A DNA stretch of 64,000 nt from Bdellovibrionales bacterium. Its GTDB lineage: Bacteria > Bdellovibrionota > Bdellovibrionia > Bdellovibrionales > UBA1609. Positions within the stretch are counted from its first letter, which is position 1; every line of letters starts with the position of its first letter. Where the stretch lies: positions 62,001 to 126,000 of the forward strand of contig JAHBUX010000009.1 of NCBI GenBank assembly GCA_019637855.1, given 5' to 3'. Shown here piece after piece: positions 41,761 through 52,600 of this stretch. The position numbers and the translations under genes are program-made. A model generated the notes under the pieces. It was not told the origin of the DNA and made no database searches. It saw nothing but the letters and a program-made list of their open reading frames with translations.

Positions 41761-44268
41761 ATGGCTAGATTCGGTCAACTATTGGTATCCATTCTTCTCG
41801 CCTCAACGTCTATCCTCACCATGAACGCTTGGGCCAAAGACGATGAGAAGGCGATTAAAATCATAGATGATTCGGATAGCCGCTCTTGTGAGGACCTTCT
41901 TGACGATGTCATCGCCAGCTTTGAAGCCAAGAGCGCAGGTACAGAGAGCCTCTATATTGATCAAATCATCGCGAACGACAGGCCATCGTTTAGCTCTCTG
42001 ATTGATCCCGATCCCGAAAAAAACTTGTTCGCACGCGCACCTTTGAACGCCATGAACGCCGGCCAGCGCATTTTGAGCTTCGTGCTCAGCGGTGGTGTCG
42101 AAAAACGTAAAATCGGTTTCTTAAAAGAGCCCGTCACCGTTTACCCGTTCCTCTCGGACGGCACCGATTTAACCAAAGGCTATCGCGTTGAAGGCAACTG
42201 GGAAGCCCTACAAGAATGGGTGAGCTTCATGACCTCGGCCGCGGAGGGCCATCGCTCTGGCCGTACCGTCCCGATTCTCTACGGCCCCGGTGGTACCGGT
42301 AAATCAGAAACCCGCACCGTCTTGGAAAAAGGCGGCGAAGTTTTGACCGTTCAAGATCCCCGCTTCTTCTTGTACTCGTTTGACTGGGTCGGAATGAGCA
42401 AGCTGCCGGAAATAGTCAAGCGCTGGGGACCGGATGTCGATGTCATTCCGGCTCCGCAAAACACCTCCCCAATTGCCATCCTACCCCCTTCGCTGCAGGA
42501 ACAAGCTCTGAAGATGGCCAGCATCAAAGGCCAAGACATGCTGGACGGGATCCGTCCTGCCGGCCTGCTGACGCCCGACTACTGGTCACAAAACATTTTG
42601 CGCATCATTATTGAGAAATACACAGCCGATAAAGGTTCGCCGCTAACTCTTAAAGAAACCCTGCAAGCCTTAAGCAAACACGTTCAACTGCGCCGCTACG
42701 CCATTGCCGCCAGCTACCGTCAGATGCCCGTAATCAACGTTCAAGGCATTGATTCGGACCAAACGCAGCTGTTCGTGAGCTCAATGCCGGTCGTTCAAGC
42801 GATCAGCCCGCAAGGTAAACGTGATCCGTTCGCCTACTCATACTCGGGCATTTTCTTCGACGGCATGATGAACGCCACTTTTATGGAAGAAGCGTTCCGC
42901 TCGGATCCGAAGTTCTTAGAGAAGATCATGGACGGACTTGAGTCGCGTGAATTCCAAGCCAGTGGTGCCGCCAAGGTTCCATGGGATTCTTTCGTGACCA
43001 TGATCTCGAATAAAGAGAGCTACGACTTGATGCTGCAAAAGCCCGGCCTTGGCGCTCTTATGCAGCGCTTGCAGAAGATCGAAATGGTTCAACCCGTGCA
43101 ATCGCAATTGATTGCTCGCACGCTGCTCTATGAATTCAAAGACAGCCTGTTCATGCAGCCCGTGGGTGACGAAAGTGCTCCCTGGGTCAAAGGTGACGTC
43201 GACAAACTGTTCCCTATTCCTGAAAAGCTCGAGCCCGGCTACGTTGTCGGCCCCGAGCGCCGCTACCGCATGCGTATCGGCGAAGGCAAAGCCGCGATTG
43301 AAATTGCTCCGCACGCTTTGCGTTTCGTGGCGCACATCATGGCCACCACGCGTTTATCCACGGACAAAGACAAAGCATTCCAACTGGTCCCGACGCGTAT
43401 GACTCACGACCATATCTTCACCGACCCCATCCAGCGTATGCGCTACTGGGATGGAAAGCTGACAGATGTTCAGCCAGAGGAACGTCGCACACTGGACGAA
43501 ATGACCAACAAGCTGGACGAAGGCCATCACGGTATCTTCCATCGCTGGGGCCGCGGCTGGTTACGCAAAGCTCTTAGCGTCGTGAAAAACGATGCTCAGT
43601 TTGAAAACACCCTGACTGCTTCGGTCTTGTTGAAAGTGTATGAAGAGTACGGCTTCCGCGCCGACGGCTTTATCCAGATCGAAGGCGATCGCAAGAAAGA
43701 AGCCGAGTACAAGCGTTTGGGACGCTTGGTCTTGAAAGAGCTTTTGATCCCTACCGTTGAAGAAGACATCAACTTCGCGATCGGTTCGGAAACGGCTTCG
43801 ATCTCGCAGATTTACGACGACGTTCTGCAAGAGCTCGTTGAGACCGGCAAGAACGAAAACGCCACGACCTACGTTTCGAAACGCACGAATAAAGTGACGA
43901 ACATCAATAAAGAGCGCGTCGCCTTTATTCGTCAACACTACAAAAAGAACAACAGCCACGACTTGGATATGACCCAAGTGCTGTTTTTCCATATGAACCA
44001 GCTGTCGCAAGGCGAGAAGAACGTCACACCCAGCCCTGAAATCACAGCTGGCCTGTCGGCTTACTTGGCTAAGAAGACTGTAGAACTGGCGAAAGCTGCG
44101 GGCTACGGCGAGATCGCCCGCGATGAGGGCACCGGCTCCAAGGAAGAAAAAGCCCGCGTGAACGCACTAGTGAAACAGCTGGAAGGTATCGGCTACAACC
44201 GAGCCGCGGCTTTGGATGCTTTCGATCTGCATGAGCTGACCAAGCAGCCGACGGAAGCCGTTCAATAG
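41761..44268 (+). CDS. Exported PrkA (YeaG)-like AAA+ protein
   Basis: The product is 835 residues. Residues 1-25 are a Sec signal peptide with the site NAWA-KD. The rest aligns by eye with PrkA/YeaG: the P-loop YGPGGTGKSETR (175-182), KRDPFAYSYSGIFFDGMMNA (PrkA has a DPDAYGYSG counterpart), a sensor-like WDSFVTMISNKESYDLM, then APHALRFVAHIMATTRL and a PrkA-type C-terminal helical domain ending with GYNRAAALDAFDLHEL. PrkA is normally a cytoplasmic AAA+ protein once described as a Ser kinase and works with YeaH and SpoVR. AAGGGGGG lies upstream of the ATG. First gene of the exported cluster. Confidence 0.85.
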   Translation: MARFGQLLVSILLASTSILTMNAWAKDDEKAIKIIDDSDSRSCEDLLDDVIASFEAKSAGTESLYIDQIIANDRPSFSSLIDPDPEKNLFARAPLNAMNAGQRILSFVLSGGVEKRKIGFLKEPVTVYPFLSDGTDLTKGYRVEGNWEALQEWVSFMTSAAEGHRSGRTVPILYGPGGTGKSETRTVLEKGGEVLTVQDPRFFLYSFDWVGMSKLPEIVKRWGPDVDVIPAPQNTSPIAILPPSLQEQALKMASIKGQDMLDGIRPAGLLTPDYWSQNILRIIIEKYTADKGSPLTLKETLQALSKHVQLRRYAIAASYRQMPVINVQGIDSDQTQLFVSSMPVVQAISPQGKRDPFAYSYSGIFFDGMMNATFMEEAFRSDPKFLEKIMDGLESREFQASGAAKVPWDSFVTMISNKESYDLMLQKPGLGALMQRLQKIEMVQPVQSQLIARTLLYEFKDSLFMQPVGDESAPWVKGDVDKLFPIPEKLEPGYVVGPERRYRMRIGEGKAAIEIAPHALRFVAHIMATTRLSTDKDKAFQLVPTRMTHDHIFTDPIQRMRYWDGKLTDVQPEERRTLDEMTNKLDEGHHGIFHRWGRGWLRKALSVVKNDAQFENTLTASVLLKVYEEYGFRADGFIQIEGDRKKEAEYKRLGRLVLKELLIPTVEEDINFAIGSETASISQIYDDVLQELVETGKNENATTYVSKRTNKVTNINKERVAFIRQHYKKNNSHDLDMTQVLFFHMNQLSQGEKNVTPSPEITAGLSAYLAKKTVELAKAAGYGEIARDEGTGSKEEKARVNALVKQLEGIGYNRAAALDAFDLHELTKQPTEAVQ

Positions 44269-44286
44269 ACTATCCGTTTCTTCATA

Positions 44287-44320
44287 GATGAGCCTGCGTT
44301 CGGGGGAGGGCGGGCTCATC
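44287..44320 (+). promoter_or_regulatory. Intra-operon hairpin
   Basis: gatgagcc (44287-44294) pairs with ggctcatc (44313-44320) around a G-rich loop in the 77-base gap between the first two genes of the exported cluster. No T-tract follows. It may be an mRNA-processing or partial-termination site that sets the ratio of the two products. Confidence 0.4.
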
Positions 44321-44345
44321 GTAAATGTGAGCTTTGGAGTTTGCC

Positions 44346-47300
44346 ATGAGACTGTCATTCATTTCCCCCGCACTCGTGATTCTGATGACGGCAAGCTCCG
44401 CCTTCGCCAATCGCGAAGAACCGATCATCTCTGCGCAAACGGGTGGCCAGCCCTATCTGTTGGTCCTCAAAGACTCGACTAAAAAAAGCAAACGCGAACC
44501 GGGCATCTATGTCCGCAATCAGGACACCGGGGACTGGACGCTACTTTTTCCTGGCGCCGTTTTAGTCGATAAGCAACGTGGCGCTTCGACGAACATGCTG
44601 AAGCTGCAAGAGGTCGACAACCGCATGCCGATTATGGCGGTGATCGACGGCCAAATCCGCATTTGGAGTTTAATGTCGACCGCGGCAGATTCCAAAAGCT
44701 TTATCGCTTTGGGGCCTGAACCGATCACCGACATTGGTTCCGGCACGCGCTGGGAGTTACCTGCAATTACTTCGGCTGACCAACTCGCAGTCGCCCAATT
44801 TTTGACTCCAGATCGCAAGGCTATGCTGCTCTTGGTTTCGATCAAGAATCCATCACCTTCGCAAATCGCGCAAAGTGACGGATTGACCATCGCCCTGACC
44901 TTAGAGGCCGGCGATGGCAAAGCACTCGCGTTGCGCAAAGACCGCGCATTCGTCATCGATCAAAAATTCCGCCCCGTTCAGCAGTTAAACGATCTGGCTA
45001 AGGTCGATGCGGAACACGGACTCACCATCTTTAGTGAATCGCTTGAGCAGGCGACACTGAACCAATGGGACATGATGGATTATCACGATTACAACACCAA
45101 GGTTCGCAACCTTGTGTCGGGAAAGCGCTACGCGCTCCTTATGAACGCCCCTTTCTTTAAACCCACGGTGGCCCGCTGGAGCGTCGACAAACAGAAAGCC
45201 ATATACGACGATTTGTTGCAATTCGATCTAGAAACGATCACGGGCGCCCATCTGATGCAAAGATGGAATCTGTTAAGCGGAAACCCCGAGGTCGATATCA
45301 CGGACCCGAAAATAGCTTCGCAATTTCTAATACAACTCAACGGCCGCCTACGCGTGGATACAAATGGCGAAGTTTGGACCGTGCTCGATACCGAATCCAA
45401 GTCTTCCGTATTCGCGATAGAACAAGACTTTTTTATTGCAACCCGGATCAAAGACTACAAACGTCATCTCAAACTCGGAAAGTTCCGCCCTAACGCAAAA
45501 ATTCCCGACCGTTCATCTCTTTTGGTGTTCGAACGCGACGGCCGCGTTTATGTACTCATGAGCTACGGCTATCTACGTGAGGGAATCTCCGCGATCGCGG
45601 TCCCGCCACCTGAATATTTCCGCGCGGGGCGTACGGAGCTGTATGTCTTTACGTCGCAAGATGGTCCGGAGTTGCACTTTGAGCGCAGTATGTCTCTTTC
45701 GGATGCTTTCTATGACAGCAACGAACTGCGTGCGCGTGTGATCGAAGAGGTCGATGACAAAGCGTCTCTGATTATCGACGTAAAGACGCCCCCCATGGGC
45801 GGGGCCCCTCATTACCACCAAGCACATAAAGGCACTTCTCCCTACCTCGACTTGCTTCGTTCGACCGATGGCATCAAGCGTTTTGTCTACACGGTACCAA
45901 TCCATTCGGAGCGGTTAACGAACAATTTGATATATCGTGAGTTTGAGTTCTCGGACGGTAAAAATCCGAATGGGATTTACGAGATCAACGACTCCGGCGA
46001 AGCAGTGGCCTTCACCTCCGGTGAACTCTTGCAGCGGCAAGGTTTCGAAGGGTTTGAGATCCTCGGTCGCTCGGCTCCCTATCAAAGCGAGACGTTAGGT
46101 TCTTTTACCGCCAGCGGATTTTTCATAGATCCCACTTTTCGCGAAGGGAAACACGGATTTCAAACACTGCTCGATTTGCGGGGCACGAAAGATACCACTG
46201 CTTGGAGGGCCAGCGTAATTATCGCTAGCAATACTGCCGATCTGCACTCGAACATTGTCGACCTGCGCTTGCTTAACGGAACCCGTAAGCATGCGTCGGA
46301 TATGTGGATGCTGCAGTTCTATCCAAACACCGTTTGGATAGGAACCTTTTCGATCGTCAAATCGGACAAGGGTCTTACGGCCAGCGCGGTCAAAGGGATC
46401 ACTCAAAAATATGACGGCGATCCACAAAAGTTTATGGAACGTGTGGTGTATTCGTCAAACGGCGACCCGTACCTGATCGAGACACCGGAAATCTCACCGG
46501 ATTCGCGCGAATTCCAGATGCGCAGCCTTCGCACAGGACAGAGTATTTTCCCAAAACGGCTCTACGGAAATGATGCGATTACATTCGATTTCAATATCAA
46601 TGCCGGCGATCTATTTCAGTCATTCAATGAAAATTCAGCGTTCAGCTGGAAAGTCCAGCCTTTCCGACAACTCGAGGAAAAGCGCAATGGTTCTGTCGCC
46701 GCTCTGGTGAAAAACCAGCTATTCGCGAAGTTCTCGCAGTACTTAAGCGAGGCCGCCGACCCTCAGCAGCCTAAACGTCGTCGCATTCTGATTGTGCCGG
46801 ACGAGCTAAAGGCACTGGCAGACGACTTTGTGCGCGAGTCCTATTTGATCCCGCAGCGGAAAGACGCGCCAAAAGATTCTCTGTTCCACCGCTTTAACCG
46901 TAAGCTGGGTCTGTACTTGTTCAATCGCGATCAGGCGACTCCCGATGCCGTCTTCGAAAATTTCGAAATGGCCGCACGTAAAAAAGATGAAGCTTCGGTG
47001 ATCGTGGCAAGCCTTGAGGACCTCATTGAAGTCAACCGCCCCGTCACCGACGACGACAATACCTTCTTGCTGAAAATCCCCGAATCCGTATCCGACGACG
47101 AAGGCCAGGCGCGGATGTATTTCGAGGAAATCACGCCGCACATCTTCTATCTGATGGCAGCCGGTGCACCGGTTGAATTTGAGGAGTTTCGCAAAAAGGC
47201 GCCCGCGCCGCGCGCCACGACCCTATTGATCGGTACGCGCGACGAACTCGTTCAACTGCAGGAGGACGCCGCGTCCGAGATGGCTGCTGGTCTAGTAGAC

Positions 47301-49685
47301 GCTTTCGAGGTCATCGAACTTCCACAGCCGACTTTGGACTCAAAAGCGGCGATCCTCGAGGAAGTCATGAACCGTCCTGAAATCAAAGGATTGGGTTTTG
47401 ACTATGACGCGAGCGAAATTTTGGAGATGCCCAGTGAAAGCAAGGACGAGCAGCGCCGCAAGCTCTTTGAATACGCGATCACCCGCATCGATGCGCTGAC
47501 CGCGGAACGTGGTAAAAATTCATATTCCAAGTTCGCCGAATTTGAAACTCTGTACCGAGAGCGCATTATCTCGGATCCGATCGTACGCACCACGCGTCTG
47601 ATCGACCGAGCCTTTATCGAACGCATACTGAAAACACAGTTCAATTTAGCTCTGAACCTGGCTGACCTCCCCGAAAACGATCACCGCAAGATTTTGAGCC
47701 GCGCAGATGCGATCATTCGCCTTCATCGTTCAGGCATGCTGGGCGAGTTTGAACTGAAAGCTCAACTCATTCGCGTCATCTTGTCTCAGATGACCCACGA
47801 TCCCGCTCGCAATATAGCAGCAAGCCTGATCTTTGCCGGTGAACCCGGCACCGGAAAGTCCCAGGCCTGGTGGGCGCTTGTCGAAGCATTGGATCTGAAG
47901 CTCTATAAACCAGGGCTGAAGAACAATGACGCCAACGCGTTCTATTTGGATACGGTGAATGTAAAGAAGGGTGATCCCGAGGCTCGTAAGCGCGTGCTAC
48001 GCGAACTCAATGAGTTCGTGACTAGCGAAAAAGGCTCGACCGGATTTATCTTCATCGATGACTTGAGCTTCGCCGACGACGATCTAGGTAAGGACATTGT
48101 CCAGTGGATACGCGCCCTGCAACAAGCTGAAGGCGGCGTTTATCGTTATACGAACGAAGAAAAATCCACCTTCAGCGTTTCAGTGCGCAACCTCTTCATT
48201 GGTTTGGCGATGAACTTCACGGACAATAAAAGCACACTTAGCCAATACTCCGGCGACGACGTGAACGGCTTAGTCTCGAAAATCGTGGCAACCGGTAGCC
48301 GTTACGGAATGGATAAGTCTTTCGTCGACCGCTTCGGAGCGGTCTTCAATTTCGACAAGTTCCATCAAAGCGTAAAAGAACCGGCGCTTAACAACGCTCT
48401 CTTAAATGGCGCTCAGTCCAAAATGACCCGGGCCGGCCAATACGTTGTGGCCGATCCCGAGCTGGTTCGCGAAGCCTCAAAAGCCTTTCCAGACTTAGGC
48501 GCACGTCCCTTCTTATCGAAGGTTACGGAAGCAATCCTCAGCCAGCCCGATCAATTGCAGGGGAGCCGCTCGAAGATCTTTGCCATTATCCCCAAGACCC
48601 AAGAGGAAAGGGCCCTAGCCGAAAATGTGGGAACCGCTGTTACAACCGGCGCCTGGGGCGAACAATCCTCCGAGGTAAAAGCTTGGGTTAATAAAAATGC
48701 ACGAGTGATCGAAATCGACCAAAGCCAAACGGCAGCTCTTATGTTGATGCGCTTGATGGTCCCCTCGTTCCGCTCGCCCATCATCGAATCGCTTGTCTTC
48801 GCGATCCAGACGGATCCACGCTACAACTCGGATCGCCTAGCGCAAAACTACTTCTTGTCACCAGCACTTCTGGCCGTGGTCGACCATATGAACCGCGCCG
48901 AAACGATTCCACTTAAAGACATAAAGATGGATGAGTCCCTGTTCGGCATTAAGACACGCGAGGATCGCGAAGAGTTCGGCAAACTTTTGGAAGAAATGTC
49001 CGTCGGGCAAACGCCGTTCGTTGTCCCTCTCGGCGAATCACGCGACCGCTTAAGCTTGTGGGCGGAACTCGGTGTAAATGGTACCCGTGCGAACCCGATG
49101 AACTCGCGAAACAGCGTTATCCGTACCTATCGCGGAAAAATCGAGGAGCTGCTAGAGAAGCACTTGCTGCGCACCTTAAACGTTCATGACTTGAGTGTTT
49201 TAGACAATCCCGAGGACTGGTTGCGTGGCCTGCCCGAAAAGGTTCCGGATCACACGGACGAGCTGGGTCGCGAACTGAACAACTTGCTGTTCGCTTTTGC
49301 ACGCGAGTTCCAAGCTTCGGATCTACGCGAAGCCATGGGCGAAAACTCCCCGAAGCTCGATCCTTACGTATCTGCGCGTTTCTTCTTGATGACACTCGAC
49401 CAAGCGATCTCGCGCCTGCCGTGGACTCGACTGTCACAAAAGATGATGGTGGCCCTAGAGGCCGCAACTCATGACTTGGTTTTGGGCCAGTCCGTGAGCG
49501 TGAAAAACTGGCTCTTCAATCCTAAGGACCGCGTGTCTTTATTGAAGCCGGTTACGACAAACCTGATCCGTGAAATCGTCGAATTCAATTCGTCCGTGCG
49601 CGAAGTCAGTCAGGACGAACGCAGCCGTAAGGACACCGCCTTCACCACGAACTGCGAGAAGTATCTAGACAAGGGGACACAGTGA
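44346..49685 (+). CDS. Giant exported Clp-like AAA+ protein
   Basis: The product is 1779 residues from the ATG at 44346 (GGAG 6 bases upstream). A signal peptide ends SSAFA-NR. Residues 25-800 are beta-rich with no known family. Residues about 830-1090 look like a degenerate Clp D1-type AAA module lacking a P-loop (TTLLIGTRDELVQLQ, VDAFEVIELPQPT). Residues 1130-1400 form an intact AAA+ module with Walker A GEPGTGKS (1165-1172), Walker B FIFIDDLSF (about 1235) and an arginine-finger-like DRFGAVF. The end overlaps the next start by GTGA, so the two are translationally coupled. Confidence 0.75.
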   Translation: MRLSFISPALVILMTASSAFANREEPIISAQTGGQPYLLVLKDSTKKSKREPGIYVRNQDTGDWTLLFPGAVLVDKQRGASTNMLKLQEVDNRMPIMAVIDGQIRIWSLMSTAADSKSFIALGPEPITDIGSGTRWELPAITSADQLAVAQFLTPDRKAMLLLVSIKNPSPSQIAQSDGLTIALTLEAGDGKALALRKDRAFVIDQKFRPVQQLNDLAKVDAEHGLTIFSESLEQATLNQWDMMDYHDYNTKVRNLVSGKRYALLMNAPFFKPTVARWSVDKQKAIYDDLLQFDLETITGAHLMQRWNLLSGNPEVDITDPKIASQFLIQLNGRLRVDTNGEVWTVLDTESKSSVFAIEQDFFIATRIKDYKRHLKLGKFRPNAKIPDRSSLLVFERDGRVYVLMSYGYLREGISAIAVPPPEYFRAGRTELYVFTSQDGPELHFERSMSLSDAFYDSNELRARVIEEVDDKASLIIDVKTPPMGGAPHYHQAHKGTSPYLDLLRSTDGIKRFVYTVPIHSERLTNNLIYREFEFSDGKNPNGIYEINDSGEAVAFTSGELLQRQGFEGFEILGRSAPYQSETLGSFTASGFFIDPTFREGKHGFQTLLDLRGTKDTTAWRASVIIASNTADLHSNIVDLRLLNGTRKHASDMWMLQFYPNTVWIGTFSIVKSDKGLTASAVKGITQKYDGDPQKFMERVVYSSNGDPYLIETPEISPDSREFQMRSLRTGQSIFPKRLYGNDAITFDFNINAGDLFQSFNENSAFSWKVQPFRQLEEKRNGSVAALVKNQLFAKFSQYLSEAADPQQPKRRRILIVPDELKALADDFVRESYLIPQRKDAPKDSLFHRFNRKLGLYLFNRDQATPDAVFENFEMAARKKDEASVIVASLEDLIEVNRPVTDDDNTFLLKIPESVSDDEGQARMYFEEITPHIFYLMAAGAPVEFEEFRKKAPAPRATTLLIGTRDELVQLQEDAASEMAAGLVDAFEVIELPQPTLDSKAAILEEVMNRPEIKGLGFDYDASEILEMPSESKDEQRRKLFEYAITRIDALTAERGKNSYSKFAEFETLYRERIISDPIVRTTRLIDRAFIERILKTQFNLALNLADLPENDHRKILSRADAIIRLHRSGMLGEFELKAQLIRVILSQMTHDPARNIAASLIFAGEPGTGKSQAWWALVEALDLKLYKPGLKNNDANAFYLDTVNVKKGDPEARKRVLRELNEFVTSEKGSTGFIFIDDLSFADDDLGKDIVQWIRALQQAEGGVYRYTNEEKSTFSVSVRNLFIGLAMNFTDNKSTLSQYSGDDVNGLVSKIVATGSRYGMDKSFVDRFGAVFNFDKFHQSVKEPALNNALLNGAQSKMTRAGQYVVADPELVREASKAFPDLGARPFLSKVTEAILSQPDQLQGSRSKIFAIIPKTQEERALAENVGTAVTTGAWGEQSSEVKAWVNKNARVIEIDQSQTAALMLMRLMVPSFRSPIIESLVFAIQTDPRYNSDRLAQNYFLSPALLAVVDHMNRAETIPLKDIKMDESLFGIKTREDREEFGKLLEEMSVGQTPFVVPLGESRDRLSLWAELGVNGTRANPMNSRNSVIRTYRGKIEELLEKHLLRTLNVHDLSVLDNPEDWLRGLPEKVPDHTDELGRELNNLLFAFAREFQASDLREAMGENSPKLDPYVSARFFLMTLDQAISRLPWTRLSQKMMVALEAATHDLVLGQSVSVKNWLFNPKDRVSLLKPVTTNLIREIVEFNSSVREVSQDERSRKDTAFTTNCEKYLDKGTQ

Positions 49686-52600
49686 GAACCTTAATTTCGC
49701 TTTTAATCGCTCTTACGTCGGTATCACCGGCGTGGGCGAACGACGACGACGCCGGTGCCGCCCGCAGCAAATTCATCTGTGAGGAAGCCCTAAGCGTGCA
49801 AAAAGGTACGGTTCGCGTACACGGCGATGGTCTTTCCAGCGCCTATGCGGAACAGGGCCAGCGCGAGGCTGAAGAGGCACGGGAAGTTTTAAACAAACTT
49901 GGCGTGCCCACCCCCCCACACCAGATTATCTTTGCGCCCGAACAACAGTTGAACGTATTGGCCGCAACCGGGGCTCTTCCGATGCCACACGCGATTTCGG
50001 GCGCTGAAATCTACCGTGCCCTTTCGACCGGCAGCACAATGGGTATTCTTGAGTTCGCTCAGCCGGGTGGCGCGCCCTTAAAGCACTCCGGATGCGCGAC
50101 TTGCCGCTCGTACTACTCAAACATGACAGCCATTCGCGATCAGCGCCCCATCTACTTTCACGTTGGCGGCCACAACCATGTCTTCCAACGTTCACTTCTG
50201 GCTCGTGCCCGCAACGTCGATCCCATTGCCGCCAGCGCCGTGATGGCTAAGGACATGGAAGAACAATACAAGAAGCACGGCCAGGAACCGATCAGCCTCT
50301 TTTATCATTACTTGCACGCCATGATGGAGCTGCAGGACTTCACGGGTGGAACCTTTGACTCGCCTGACAAGCTGACCCCGGGAGCGAGCGCCATTCAAGA
50401 GATCAAAGTCAAGAAAGACGGCGGCAACTGGGACTTCTTGACGCCAGAGAAAAAAATCAAAGAAGTGCCGTGGACAAAGACTCCGTCCGTACTGCAGTTC
50501 ATGACAGCCAACCTTCCCCCGCATATCACCGGCTATAAGCGCGAGATGCTCGAGAAGTATGAGCTCACCGTTCGCACCTACCCGTCCGTTGCCAGTCAAA
50601 AGTTTGTGCACGAGGGCTGGGCAACATTCTTGATGATGCTGGGCCAGAAGCACTCGAACTGGAACTCAGACCGCGACGTGTTCGACTTTGCCCGTATCGT
50701 CTCAGGCGCCGTCGGCAAGCAGCTCAACGTGCAGCAGCCGTACTCGTTCGGCGTGCACGGCTTCCATCATCTGTACATGAAGTTCAAGCGTCGTCCCGAG
50801 TTGAAGGGCTTGACCGAACTCGCACAAGACGTTGAGTTTGTGAAGTACATCGACGGAATTCTACCGACGATGATCGACGCGGTCTTCGTCAACATGGTCA
50901 TCGACGAAGAGTTTGTAAACCGTCACAATCTGGCCCTTCTGCGCGGCGGTACGGAAGAAGAGCTAGGCCCGATCCACGAGAAATTAAAAGCGCGAGGCGT
51001 TCCCGACGACCAGTTGCCCAACGCCGTGATCGTCTCAAAGAGCGCCGAGCGTTTACGCAAGGCGATCATGCGCCGTGTGGGCGTGAAGCACATGCCGCAG
51101 ATGGTGGCCGTCAATTCCGCGATCACCAATCCGTTCCAGCTAAATCTGGAGCAAAAGAACCTCGAAGACGCTCCCCTTGAACCGGTTTCGGCCGCCCAGA
51201 TTTTCTTTGCCGCGACCCAAGTGATGGAGCAGCCCGTTTCGGCGACGATCCTGATGTCGTCGCGCCACTTCCTCGCCGAAGGTGCCAAAGCCGAAGGCCC
51301 ATTGACGACCGTTCCCGTTCGCATGGAAGTGCGTCCTGACGGAAAAGTAAGAGTCTTCAAACGCGCCACCCTTGACTCTCAAGCGAAAGGTGTCGCCGAA
51401 GAAGAACTGCCGCAAATGGCAGCCGAATTGGAAATGGCCATCGACTACTATCGCACCGATCAAAGCTTTAGTTTTTCGGACGAACTGGTCGAGGAAGACC
51501 GTCAACGCTGGGAGAATATGTTCCCGCGCATGATAAATGAAGAAGTCGCGAAGTCAGCCACGGCAAAAATGGAGCCATTGGTGGACTATGCACCGGCGGC
51601 AGCGCGCGCCATCATGCTTTTTGGCGAGTTGATCAAGAATCGCTTCAATAAACAAATGGAAGCGGCTTTCCAAGGTAAGATGAAGCTGAAGTTTGGTCCT
51701 CAGGGCGTGAGGCTGCCCATGCTACCAATGACGCCGCATTTGCAGTATGACCGCGAGCATATCAATGCCGTCAACGCGGCCCTGCCACCGGCGCCGATGG
51801 ACACGATCGATCAGCGTCTGCTGAACATGAAAACAGCACTGGATGCGAACGTGGACGATGGCTCGCTTTTAGGCCCCGTACCTGGAGCTTCGGTCGGCGA
51901 TGCGATTAAGATCCCCGGCAGCGGTAGTGGCCAAGGCAAAAAGAAGCCGGGTCAAGGCGATGAAGGTGAGTCGGATGAACAAGAGATCACCATTCCCGCT
52001 GAACTCTATCGCAAACTCTTGGCAATGCACTTCGATATCCCGAACCCGCGCATGACTGAGGGTGAAACGCCGATGGTTCGCGAGATCAAGATGGGCGAAC
52101 GTCGCGACTCTTCGGAAGAGCCATTGTGGGAAAAGATGGTCGCCGACGCTTTGGTGAAGTCCATTGTCGCTCGCAAAGCCAAGGGTGAGAGCAATCCGTT
52201 CCAAACAACGTCAACAGCTAAGCTCATCCGCGACGGCTTCGGCCTACTGGACGAAGACGACTACATTATCCGCTCACGTCGTGAAGTCATGATCCCGTCA
52301 TTCGACGCGGTCGTGGTTGTAAACGTCGACATTTCGGGCTCGATGCAAGGGCACCGTCTGCAATTGACGAAGAACGCCGTCTACAACGTGCGGGAATTGT
52401 TTCGGGCCGTGTACCCGAACGTAAAATTCCACTATGTAGGCTTCGACAATAAGGCCAAAGAATATAAAGAATCGGAAATCTGGGATACGTATCGCGGGGG
52501 CTCGACCGAGTTCACACCGGCATTGATAGAAACAGAAAAGATCCTTGCGAAATATCCGCGCGCTCAATGGAACCACTATGTCTTGTTCGCGGGTGATTCA

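Noticed and set aside
41495-41761. 88-codon minus-strand frame filling the gap before the exported cluster
   Set aside because: TTG start, no ribosome-binding site, low-complexity AT-rich DNA; no recognisable protein.
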